From Rhizobacter sp. (GTDB lineage: Bacteria > Pseudomonadota > Gammaproteobacteria > Burkholderiales > Burkholderiaceae), in contig JACMKW010000680.1 in assembly GCA_014379885.1 (NCBI GenBank), forward strand, positions 1 through 7,358: 7,358 nucleotides of DNA, given 5' to 3'. The position numbers were made by a program, and so were the translations under genes. Of the stretch, positions 1 to 6,633 are shown in pieces; the stretch's first letter is position 1; the number at the start of each line of letters is the position of its first letter. The notes below the pieces were generated by a model, which worked only from the letters and a program-made list of their open reading frames with translations, did no database searches and had not been told where the DNA came from.

Positions 1-3000
1 GCGAACGCGTCCGAGAAGACCACCCCACCAGACCGTTCGAATGCAGCCGAAGGAGTCGCTGAACGCGTCAGATCCGGCCCGGGCCGCTACGACACCACCC
101 TGACCGCCATCGGGAGCCAGCGGCACCACGTTCTGGCAGGTGTGGAGTCTGCCGCGCTGTCGTTGCAAGACGCGCACAACGTGGCGATCCTCGTTGGCTC
201 CAACAACGTGCTGGGTCAACCCAACAGCGACGGCTTCACCGGTGCCGCCGAACTGGGGTTGGCGCTACAGAACACTGGCAAAAACGTCTTCTATGTGACC
301 CACGACCAGCAAGGCGCGCAGGCCATGCGCAAACTGCTGGCCGACATGGGCCACCCGGTAAGCCGAGGCCAAAACGAGGTCATGGTGTTCGACAGCACCT
401 ACGGCACCGAGGCCAAGCTGCAGTCGAATACCTTGCTCGATGAATTCGGAATCGATCACGTGGTGGCTGTGGACGTGCCGGGGCGCAACGCAGAGGGCCT
501 GTATTCCGACCCACGGGGCTTCCCCATCGCCGACGTGAACTCGCCGCTCGACGAGGTCGTCCGCATCGCAAACCAGCGTGCCGACGTGACCACCATCGGC
601 ATCGGCAGCGATGGTAATGAAGTGGGCATGGCGGGCGTTCATGCCTCGGGCGACCGCACTGCCACCATCCCGACCGAGCACTCCATCACGGCGTGGAACT
701 CCAGCCTGGGCGCCCAGGCGCTGGGCATCGAAGTCAACCGGCTCAATGGCACGCCAGTGAAGAACCAGCCGACGGAGTGGCAGCGCGAAACAGCGCTTGA
801 GACGCTGCTTTCTTCGGGTGCGTACGACGAAGGCCTGCCCGGTGAGTTGCGAGATGCCACCCCGGGCGTGAAAGGCTACGGGCCGCAAGTTCACGCTGCC
901 ATGGCCAAACTGCTGGAGTCGCAAGCGGGCAAGCCACCCGGCCAGATTGGCTACCGCTTCGAGGCGGGCAGCTACCGCGTGGTGGCGGCCTTTGATTCAA
1001 GCAATGGAGGCATCCTGGCCGCAGGCAACCTGGCCGCAGCGCTGCAACACGCCAACGTGGGCCCAGTGCGCTTTGTCGTGGTGGTGGACCATGGCAATGC
1101 GCCCTACGGCCGAAAGGATCCGGTGACGCAGCTGCCGAGCCTCGTGAACAACGCCTTGACGGCCACCGAAAGCATCGGCCCGGCCACCGGGTCTGGCGTG
1201 GGTGACGTGCAGGTGATCGCCATGGCGTGCAACACCGCCTGCACGCCCACCAAGTCGATCTACGCCAAAGGCGTGGATGTGCCAGTGATCGACCTCATTG
1301 ACACCACGGTGAGCGAAATCATCAGCAGTGGCGGCGCCCACCCGGTGAGCATCTCGACGGTGACCACCGCACAGAGCCACGCCTACGGCGACGGCGTCGC
1401 CCTCGCCGCAGCCGGAGGTGACAAATCTGCCTTGAGTACGCAACGCAGCCGGGTCTCGGGTGACGACATCTTCCGTTGGGACACCACCATCAACGATGAA
1501 CATGGCAACCCGAGGAGCCCCAGCCAGATCACCGAGATTGGCGCTCTGAGCTGGGCCGACATTGTCAACAGCATCGAACACACCAGCAATGATCCTGGCG
1601 CCCAGGCTTATGTGGCCAAGGAAATCCGCGCCATCGTCGATCAGGTGCCTGACGACGCCACCTCGGTGTGGCTGACCTGTACCCACTTCCCGGCGCTCAA
1701 GCCGCTGATCCAGCAAGCACTGCTCGAGCGCGGACTCGACATCGATGTCGTCGACCCGATGGAGTTCCAGGCCAGCACCATGGCCGACGTGCTGCATTCC
1801 ACCGCACCGCAAGACGGCCTCACACCGACACCCCTCGCCCACGGCATCAACCGGCCGCCCAAAGTGATTTTGACCACCGGTTCGGAGAACAAGGACGTTC
1901 CCGGCTCCGCGCGCGCGCTGTCGGGCCGCAAGGACGCGCTGGTGTTCCACGTTCCCACCTTCGACCCCAGCAGCCCGGAGCTGCAGGACGTGCAGGCCTA
2001 CATCCACGGAGCCCTCAGCGCCGACGGCAGCCCCTACGACCCGCTCCTGGTTTCGTTCAACTCGCGCAGCATCGCCAAGTTGCATGACAACGGCCGGGTG
2101 GAAGCCGCGGCCATTGCCACCAAGAACGCCAACAACGTGGTGATCCTCACGAACTTCAACGTGGGCGAAGGCATGCCGGAAACAGATGGCCCGCCGGGGG
2201 CTGCCGCCCTGGGCCGCGCCTACGCGACGGTGGGCAAGGAAGTGACCTACGTGGTCTCCGACGAGCCTGCCAAGACCGTGCTGCGCGCAGCATTGCGTGA
2301 ATTCGGCGTACTCAACGCCAGCATCGAGGTGTTTTCAGCGGGCAGCGACGCCGAAGGTCGGGTGCGTGCCGAGCACCTGCTCAAACGGCTGCAAGCCGAT
2401 GCCGTGGTGGCCGTCGAAGTACCCGGCCGCACCGAAGAGACCGGTCCCGTGAACATGCGAGGTGTGCCCATCGGGAGTTTCAACAGCCCGCTGTACGAAA
2501 TCACGCTCGCGGCCAACCGCACGAAGGGCATCGTCACCATTGGCGTGTTCGATGGCGGCAACGAGATCGGTGCCGGCAACGTGAGCGACCGTGTGCCGCT
2601 GGCACTCGACGGCAAGACGGTCATGGCATCGGATATCCCGGTGGACTACCACGTGGCCGCCTGGAATTCAAACTTCGGCGCCGACACGCTGGCGATCGAG
2701 GTGCTGCGTCAACACGGCATGCTGGACCACGCTCACACCGCGCAGGAGTTGGTGTCTTCCATTGAAGCCACCATGCAGGCCGGTGCGGTGGATGGCGTGA
2801 CGCGCGGCAGCGTACCCGGGGAGCGCATCGGCGGCGGTGAGTCGGGCGTTGATGGTTTTTCGCCCTGGGTGCACGGCGTGATGCACGATATTCAGATGCG
2901 CAACGCCCTGAACCGACCTGAACCCCGCGCCGAGTTCCCTGTCGGGCCGCAGCCCCAGCGCCCCAGCAGCCCGCGAATCGTGCCGACGAATGGGCATTGA
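1..3000 (+). CDS. DUF4392 - glutamate racemase-like - DUF4392 fusion protein (5' end outside window)
   Basis: The frame is open from base 1 and has no ATG, so the true start is upstream. The GTG at 142 has no well-spaced ribosome site and lies inside continuous protein-like sequence. At least 999 residues are encoded (numbered from base 1). Residues ~55-310 are one DUF4392 domain, with NSDGFTGA at 75-82, DGNEVG at 204-209 and a closing H298. Residues ~325-580 resemble glutamate racemase (MurI): FDSSNGG at 331-337, APYG at 367-370, ACNTA at 409-413 and TCTHFPAL at 559-566. Both catalytic-type cysteines (C410, C560), D332 and H562 are present. Residues ~700-970 are a second, more canonical DUF4392, with ETDGPPGA at 727-734, DGGNEIG at 851-857 and H958. 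A proline-rich tail ends the protein. DUF4392 is the C-terminal domain of human D-glutamate cyclase. A role in D-glutamate or related amino-acid conversion is inferred; the substrate is unproven. No other gene lies on this strand before 4391, so it probably ends an upstream transcript. Confidence 0.85.
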   Translation, partial: ANASEKTTPPDRSNAAEGVAERVRSGPGRYDTTLTAIGSQRHHVLAGVESAALSLQDAHNVAILVGSNNVLGQPNSDGFTGAAELGLALQNTGKNVFYVTHDQQGAQAMRKLLADMGHPVSRGQNEVMVFDSTYGTEAKLQSNTLLDEFGIDHVVAVDVPGRNAEGLYSDPRGFPIADVNSPLDEVVRIANQRADVTTIGIGSDGNEVGMAGVHASGDRTATIPTEHSITAWNSSLGAQALGIEVNRLNGTPVKNQPTEWQRETALETLLSSGAYDEGLPGELRDATPGVKGYGPQVHAAMAKLLESQAGKPPGQIGYRFEAGSYRVVAAFDSSNGGILAAGNLAAALQHANVGPVRFVVVVDHGNAPYGRKDPVTQLPSLVNNALTATESIGPATGSGVGDVQVIAMACNTACTPTKSIYAKGVDVPVIDLIDTTVSEIISSGGAHPVSISTVTTAQSHAYGDGVALAAAGGDKSALSTQRSRVSGDDIFRWDTTINDEHGNPRSPSQITEIGALSWADIVNSIEHTSNDPGAQAYVAKEIRAIVDQVPDDATSVWLTCTHFPALKPLIQQALLERGLDIDVVDPMEFQASTMADVLHSTAPQDGLTPTPLAHGINRPPKVILTTGSENKDVPGSARALSGRKDALVFHVPTFDPSSPELQDVQAYIHGALSADGSPYDPLLVSFNSRSIAKLHDNGRVEAAAIATKNANNVVILTNFNVGEGMPETDGPPGAAALGRAYATVGKEVTYVVSDEPAKTVLRAALREFGVLNASIEVFSAGSDAEGRVRAEHLLKRLQADAVVAVEVPGRTEETGPVNMRGVPIGSFNSPLYEITLAANRTKGIVTIGVFDGGNEIGAGNVSDRVPLALDGKTVMASDIPVDYHVAAWNSNFGADTLAIEVLRQHGMLDHAHTAQELVSSIEATMQAGAVDGVTRGSVPGERIGGGESGVDGFSPWVHGVMHDIQMRNALNRPEPRAEFPVGPQPQRPSSPRIVPTNGH

Positions 3001-3019
3001 CGCGCGGTCATCGAGGCCC
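2992..3019. terminator. Weak imperfect hairpin between convergent genes
   Basis: GGGC (2992-2995) pairs with GCCC (3016-3019), and TGAC (2998-3001) pairs with GTCA (3007-3010) around a five-base loop. An asymmetric internal bulge separates the two stems. It straddles the stop codon of the large fusion gene and sits just before the stop of the convergent LysR gene, where a bidirectional terminator would be expected. There is no T tract on either strand, so intrinsic termination is doubtful. Position is the main argument for it. Confidence 0.2.
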
Positions 3020-3027
3020 GATCCGAA

Positions 3028-3963
3028 TCACCCCAGCGATTTTCGGGGCCCAGCCTTGGTCGCCCTGGCGCGAGCCTCTGCATTGGCACCCAGATAGCTG
3101 AACACCGACTTGACCACGGTTTCGACCTCGGCAGACAACGAATCGGCCCGGTAGCTCGCGAACACCGGCAAGGGTTGCAGCGCGGTGTCGCAACGCAGCA
3201 GCGTCAGCTCACGGTGCAGCAGCAGCCGCTCGGCTGCGGCGCGCGGCAAGGTGGCGATGCCGAAGCCCGCCTCGACCAGCTGGGTCATCGCGGAGATGGA
3301 AGAGATCGTATGCACACGCCGAGGCACCAATTCGGCCTGGCGAAAGAGGTCCATCAAGGACACGTGCGGTTGCGAGCCGCGCTGAAACGTCATCAGGTCG
3401 AACTGCGAAAGTTGGGCCAAGGTGTAGCGGCGGCGCTTGTGCATCTTGGCATTGCCCACGAACACCATCTCCATGACGGGCAAGGCCCGGATGCGAAGCC
3501 CTTCTTGTGCGGCCGGCGAGGCGGCAAACACCAGGTCGAGCGTTCCGCGGCGGATCAGCTCGCCCAGCACGGGCGTCGTTTCGACAGACAGCTCCAGCTC
3601 GAGCTGAGGGTGCTCCGCGCGCAGCTTCTCCACCCACGGCATCAACCACGAATGCAGCACCGATTCGATGGCTCCGATGCGCAAGGACATCGGCGGCGCA
3701 TCGGCGCCACCCGAGCCCATCTCCAGCTTGAGTTCGCGTTGAATGGCGAGCAGGCGCTCGGCATGCGTCAGAAAACGCGTACCGGCAATCGTCAAACGAA
3801 ACTGCTTGTTGCGACGATCGAGCAGCATCACACCCAGCTCTTCTTCCAGCGCAGCGATGCGGCTGGACATGGCCGATTGCGTGATGGACAGTTTTTCAGC
3901 CGCACGAGACACGCTCTTGAGCGCCGCGACCCAATAGAACGCTTCAACAAAACGCAGGTTCAT
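3028..3963 (-). CDS. LysR-family transcriptional regulator
   Basis: This 311-residue protein has the normal length for a LysR-type regulator. The N-terminal winged helix-turn-helix is clear: residues 1-16 form the first helix, and residues ~17-36 carry the SRAAEKLSITQSAMSSRI-type recognition helix, followed by the usual LEEELG...LLDR linker. A type 2 periplasmic-fold effector domain runs from about residue 92 (PMSLRIGAIES) to about 290, and a basic tail follows. The ATG at 3963 gives the standard family N-terminus; the ribosome site before it is weak (GAGG about 14 bases upstream on its strand). The gene points away from the DUF1445-transporter operon, the classic arrangement for a LysR gene next to its target, and converges on the fusion gene with a 27-base gap. 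The effector is unknown. An amino acid such as glutamate or 5-oxoproline would fit the neighbours, but this is inference. Confidence 0.93.
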   Translation of the reverse strand: MNLRFVEAFYWVAALKSVSRAAEKLSITQSAMSSRIAALEEELGVMLLDRRNKQFRLTIAGTRFLTHAERLLAIQRELKLEMGSGGADAPPMSLRIGAIESVLHSWLMPWVEKLRAEHPQLELELSVETTPVLGELIRRGTLDLVFAASPAAQEGLRIRALPVMEMVFVGNAKMHKRRRYTLAQLSQFDLMTFQRGSQPHVSLMDLFRQAELVPRRVHTISSISAMTQLVEAGFGIATLPRAAAERLLLHRELTLLRCDTALQPLPVFASYRADSLSAEVETVVKSVFSYLGANAEARARATKAGPRKSLG

Positions 3964-4136
3964 CGCTGGCTTGTGCCTCGTGCCTTGGCCTCAGCCATGA
4001 GCCGACGGCCATCACGTGGCAGCAAGACGCTCGCCACGCGTTGCACTCTACCGGCAGGGTCGCGCGCCCGCATCCGGCCACGCCCTCATGGCTGCACACC
4101 AGCAAACACCGCTACCGGCGACCCCAGGGGGTAACC

Positions 4137-4174
4137 CGTACTTCGTGGCGCCCGATTGCGTGCTTCGTTGCGCC
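4137..4174. repeat. Imperfect 16-bp direct repeat, 22-base period
   Basis: CGTACTTCGTGGCGCC at 4137-4152 recurs as CGTGCTTCGTTGCGCC at 4159-4174, with 14 of 16 positions identical and a 22-base repeat unit (about two helical turns). It lies in the non-coding region upstream of both the LysR gene and the DUF1445 gene. It could be a pair of protein-binding half-sites, or a chance similarity in GC-rich DNA. Confidence 0.35.
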
Positions 4175-4264
4175 GCTGCGGTGCAGTAGTGAACAGGGGC
4201 TCACGCTGAAAGCCTCGCGAATCCATCGCTGCGGCAGTTTGTGAGGCGCTGCTCAATTTTTGTG

Positions 4265-4302
4265 CATAGAAATAATCGATGAGGTCAGCGAGAAAAATCT
4301 CG
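4265..4302. promoter_or_regulatory. Candidate LysR-type operator: two adjacent dyads
   Basis: The first dyad (4265-4281) is CAT-a-GA-N5-TC-g-ATG. It contains a T-N11-A core (T4267, A4279), the general signature of LysR-type binding sites, and sits in the AT-rich part of the gap. The second (4289-4302) is CGAGA-N4-TCTCG, a perfect 5-bp-arm palindrome. Their centres are about 22 bases apart, close to two helical turns, which suits a tetrameric regulator binding one DNA face. The pair ends 88 bases before the DUF1445 start, a sensible activator position, and about 300 bases from the LysR start. The T-N11-A pattern alone is common, so this is a proposal. Confidence 0.35.
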
Positions 4303-4330
4303 TTTGTCCACGCACGCGCCCCTGACAAAC
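4302..4330. repeat. Inverted repeat GTTTGTC-N15-GACAAAC in the operon leader
   Basis: Perfect 7-base arms lie at 4302-4308 and 4324-4330 around a 15-base GC-rich spacer. The repeat directly abuts the preceding CGAGA-N4-TCTCG palindrome and ends 60 bases before the DUF1445 start. It could be a third operator element or a stem in the 5' leader RNA; with so long a loop the RNA stem would be weak. Confidence 0.4.
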
Positions 4331-4390
4331 AATCCGCCCATCCGACGAACCGGCAACACAGTGCGCCGCAAGCCCCCTACGGAGAGCTGA

Positions 4391-5200
4391 ATGACACCCA
4401 TGACATCAGTCGAGCAAAAGGCCGCACGCGACGGCGCAGAAGCTCGCATCGCCGCCCGATCGGGGCGCCTTGATCAACACACCTCGGGCATCGCCATGGG
4501 CAACGTGCAGGGCAATGTGGTGATCCTGCCCGTGGCACTGGCCGACGACTTCATGCGCTTTTGCCAACGCAACCCCAAGCCCTGCCCTGTGCTGGCCGTA
4601 TCGGAACCGGGCGACCCGAGCCTGCCGACCCTGGGGCAAGACATCGACATCCGCAGCGACTTGCCGCGCTACCGCGTGTGGCGCAACGGCGAGATCGTCG
4701 ACCAGCCCACCGACATCACCCAACTGTGGCGCGACGACCTGGTCACCTTTGTCATCGGCTGCTCTTTCTCTTTCGAAGAAGCGCTGATCGAGAACGGTCT
4801 CTCACTGCGTCACATCGAACAAAAGCGCAACGTGGCGATGTACCGCACCAACATCCCCACCCTGGCTGCCGGCCCCTTCCACGGCCCGATGGTGGTGTCG
4901 ATGCGCCCGCTCAAGGCCCAGGCCGCGATCCGCGCAATCCAGATCACCTCGCGCTTCCCGAATGTGCACGGCGCGCCGGTTCACATCGGTGACCCCGCCC
5001 TGATCGGCATTGCCGACCTCTCGCGCCCCGACTACGGCGACGCTGTTGAGGTGCTGCCCGACGAGTTGCCTGTGTTCTGGGCTTGCGGCGTCACGCCGCA
5101 AGCCGCCATCGCGCAAGCGCGCCCCGATTTCTGCGTGACCCATGCCCCCGGGGCGATGCTGATCACCGATTTGCTCAACCAACAGTTGTCCAGTTTCTGA
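4391..5200 (+). CDS. DUF1445/YcsI-family putative hydro-lyase (D-glutamate cyclase-like)
   Basis: A 269-residue protein, matching the usual length of the DUF1445 (YcsI, UPF0317, putative hydro-lyase) family. Family landmarks run in the expected order: [10 protein letters not shown] from residue 123, MYRTNI from 150, VVSMRP near 170, [10 protein letters not shown] from 193, [11 protein letters not shown] near 230 and THAPG around 250-254. ATG 4391 is preceded by GGAG at 4381-4384 with six bases between, so the start is well supported; an ATG seven codons in is less likely. The mammalian relative DGLUCY, which fuses this domain to DUF4392, converts D-glutamate to 5-oxo-D-proline in mitochondria. 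Here the DUF4392 copies are in a separate protein at the left of the window. There is no signal peptide, so it is probably cytoplasmic. It heads an operon with the transporter genes downstream. The family call is firm; the substrate is inferred. Confidence 0.9.
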   Translation: MTPMTSVEQKAARDGAEARIAARSGRLDQHTSGIAMGNVQGNVVILPVALADDFMRFCQRNPKPCPVLAVSEPGDPSLPTLGQDIDIRSDLPRYRVWRNGEIVDQPTDITQLWRDDLVTFVIGCSFSFEEALIENGLSLRHIEQKRNVAMYRTNIPTLAAGPFHGPMVVSMRPLKAQAAIRAIQITSRFPNVHGAPVHIGDPALIGIADLSRPDYGDAVEVLPDELPVFWACGVTPQAAIAQARPDFCVTHAPGAMLITDLLNQQLSSF

Positions 5201-5273
5201 GTTCCACCGAGAGAAGCCAGCGGCGCGCAACCAACACGCGGTCGCAACCGTCCAGTTCCCATTTTTATTCAAC

Positions 5274-5278
5274 AGGAG
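5274..5278 (+). promoter_or_regulatory. Ribosome binding site of the substrate-binding protein gene
   Basis: AGGAG lies eight bases before ATG 5287. It fixes the start there, even though the frame is open back through the end of the DUF1445 gene to about 5083. Confidence 0.75.
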
Positions 5279-5286
5279 TGAGAGAC

Positions 5287-6567
5287 ATGTTCCAGAACCT
5301 ACCGCGTCGAACCATGCTGCAGTCGCTGTGCGGCGCAGCCTTGAGCCTCGGCCTCAGCGCCAATGCCTACGCTCAGCAAGAGATCAAGATCGGCGTCATC
5401 TACCCGCTTACCGGTGCGGCAGCGTCGTCGGGCGCCGAGATGAAAAACGCGCTTGAGTTGGCAGCCGACATCATCAACAACGGTGCCAAGGGCATCTCCG
5501 GCCTGCCCTTCTCGGCGGGGGGTGGTTTGCCTGGCCTGAAGGGCGCAAAGATCAAGCTGGTGTTCGCCGACCACCAAGGCAACCCACAAACCGGCGCGAC
5601 CGAAGCCGAGCGCCTGATCAGCCAGGAGAAGGTGGTTGCTGTTGTCGGTGCCTACAACAGCAACGTCACCGCCACGGCCAGCCAGGTGGCCGAGCGCTAT
5701 CAGGTTCCGTTCCTGAACCCCGAGTCGTCGTCGGCCTCGCTCACGCAGCGTGGCTTCAAGTGGTTCTTCCGCACCACGCCGCATGATGATTTGTTCGTGC
5801 ACAACTTCTTCACCTTCCTGAAGGACCTCGAAGCCAAGAAGGGCATCAAGATCGGGCCGATCGCCACCTTCAACGAGAACACGTTGTGGGGCAACGAAAC
5901 CACCAAGCTCCAAGCCAAACTGGGCCCCGACAACGGCTACAACATCGTCAAGCAAGTGACCTACCCGGCCAAGAGCACGCAGCTCACGTCGGAAGTGCAG
6001 ACGATGAAGGCTTCGAACGCCACGGTGGTGATGCAGTCGTCTTACTTGGGTGACGCCCTGCTGTCGATGAAGACCTACAAGGAGCTCGGCTTCAGCCCCG
6101 ACATGGTGCTGGCCAACAACGCCGGCTTCACCGACACCGAGTTCATCCGCACGCTGGGCAAAGACGCCGAGTTCGTGATCACGCGTGAAGTGTGGGCACT
6201 CGACCTGGCCTCGCGCAACCCGCTGATCAAGCAGGTGAACGACTTGTACAACTCGCGCTACAAAGCCAACTTCACCGGCAACTCGTCGCGTACGTTCACG
6301 GGCCTGATGGTGCTGGCAGACGCCATCAACCGCGCCGGTTCAACCGACCCCGAAGCCATCCGCAAGGCGCTGGCCGCCACCGACCTGAAGGCCGAACAAC
6401 TCATCATGCCCTGGACCGGCGTGAAATTCGACGCCACAGGTCAGAACACGCTGGGTCGCGGCATCCTGGTGCAGATCGTGAATGGCCAGTACAAGACCGT
6501 GTACCCGTTCAACGTCGCTTCGCAAGACGTGATCTGGCCGATGCCGAAGTGGGATCAGCGCAAGTAA
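5287..6567 (+). CDS. Branched-chain amino acid-type (HAAT) ABC transporter substrate-binding protein
   Basis: A 426-residue periplasmic protein of the type 1 periplasmic-binding (Peripla_BP_6, LivK-like) family. Residues 1-29 are a signal peptide: a twin-arginine start (PRRTML, residues 6-11), a hydrophobic core, and an AYA cleavage site before Q30. The mature protein opens with IKIGVIYPLTGAAASSG, the typical first strand and ligand loop; VVAVVGAYNSN (near 116-126) and VPFLNPESSSASLT are the second ligand-lining segment. At about 397 mature residues it resembles the longer amide/urea/amino-acid binders of Burkholderiales more than the LivJ/LivK type of about 345. The open frame extends upstream, but the AGGAG site and signal peptide fix the start at 5287. 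It follows the DUF1445 gene after 86 bases without a clear terminator and precedes the permease. The ligand cannot be read from sequence; glutamate, a D-amino acid or 5-oxoproline are context-based guesses. Confidence 0.92.
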   Translation: MFQNLPRRTMLQSLCGAALSLGLSANAYAQQEIKIGVIYPLTGAAASSGAEMKNALELAADIINNGAKGISGLPFSAGGGLPGLKGAKIKLVFADHQGNPQTGATEAERLISQEKVVAVVGAYNSNVTATASQVAERYQVPFLNPESSSASLTQRGFKWFFRTTPHDDLFVHNFFTFLKDLEAKKGIKIGPIATFNENTLWGNETTKLQAKLGPDNGYNIVKQVTYPAKSTQLTSEVQTMKASNATVVMQSSYLGDALLSMKTYKELGFSPDMVLANNAGFTDTEFIRTLGKDAEFVITREVWALDLASRNPLIKQVNDLYNSRYKANFTGNSSRTFTGLMVLADAINRAGSTDPEAIRKALAATDLKAEQLIMPWTGVKFDATGQNTLGRGILVQIVNGQYKTVYPFNVASQDVIWPMPKWDQRK

Positions 6568-6598
6568 GTTGGCAAGCAGTCAAGTAGCTAGTTAGCCC

Positions 6599-6620
6599 GC
6601 CCGCCGCCTTCGCGGCGGGC
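6599..6620 (+). terminator. Strong GC hairpin between binding protein and permease genes
   Basis: GCCCGCCGC (6599-6607) pairs perfectly with GCGGCGGGC (6612-6620) around a CTTC loop. No T tract follows, and the permease ribosome site begins four bases later. It is therefore more likely an attenuating or 3'-end-protecting stem than a full terminator. Such stems commonly let the binding protein be made in excess over the membrane components of the same operon. Confidence 0.6.
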
Positions 6621-6633
6621 ACCAGGAACCGCC

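Larger units (their letters stand above)
3964..4390. promoter_or_regulatory. Intergenic control region between divergent LysR gene and DUF1445 operon
   Basis: This 427-base gap must hold the promoters of both divergent genes. The part from 3964 to about 4245 is GC-rich; I see no convincing gene or -35/-10 pair there, only an imperfect direct repeat at 4137-4174. The stretch around 4252-4300 is markedly AT-rich against its surroundings and is the best candidate for the promoter core of the rightward operon, but no hexamer pair is good enough to assign. Short open frames crossing the region on both strands have no ribosome site or recognisable family and look like chance. Confidence 0.6.

Noticed and set aside
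142..144. GTG as the start codon of the large fusion
   Set aside because: The frame is open upstream to base 1 with protein-like sequence, and no well-spaced Shine-Dalgarno sequence precedes it.
997..2085. Long open frame (362 codons) on the minus strand inside the fusion gene
   Set aside because: It lies antisense to clear racemase and DUF4392 coding sequence. Its composition (many H, R, G, V) is typical of the reverse frame of GC-rich genes, and it shows no recognisable family.
3175..4134. 319-codon plus-strand open frame across the LysR gene and into the gap
   Set aside because: It is antisense to a well-supported LysR gene and rich in Q, H and R with no domain pattern or ribosome site, so it is a shadow frame.
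4041..4328. Small open frames on both strands in the intergenic region (67 codons + and 80 codons -)
   Set aside because: Neither has a credible ribosome site, recognisable motif or coding-like composition, and they overlap likely regulatory DNA.
5083..5286. Upstream extension of the binding-protein frame into the DUF1445 gene
   Set aside because: The extension is the shifted frame of the DUF1445 gene; the AGGAG site and signal peptide place the real start at 5287.
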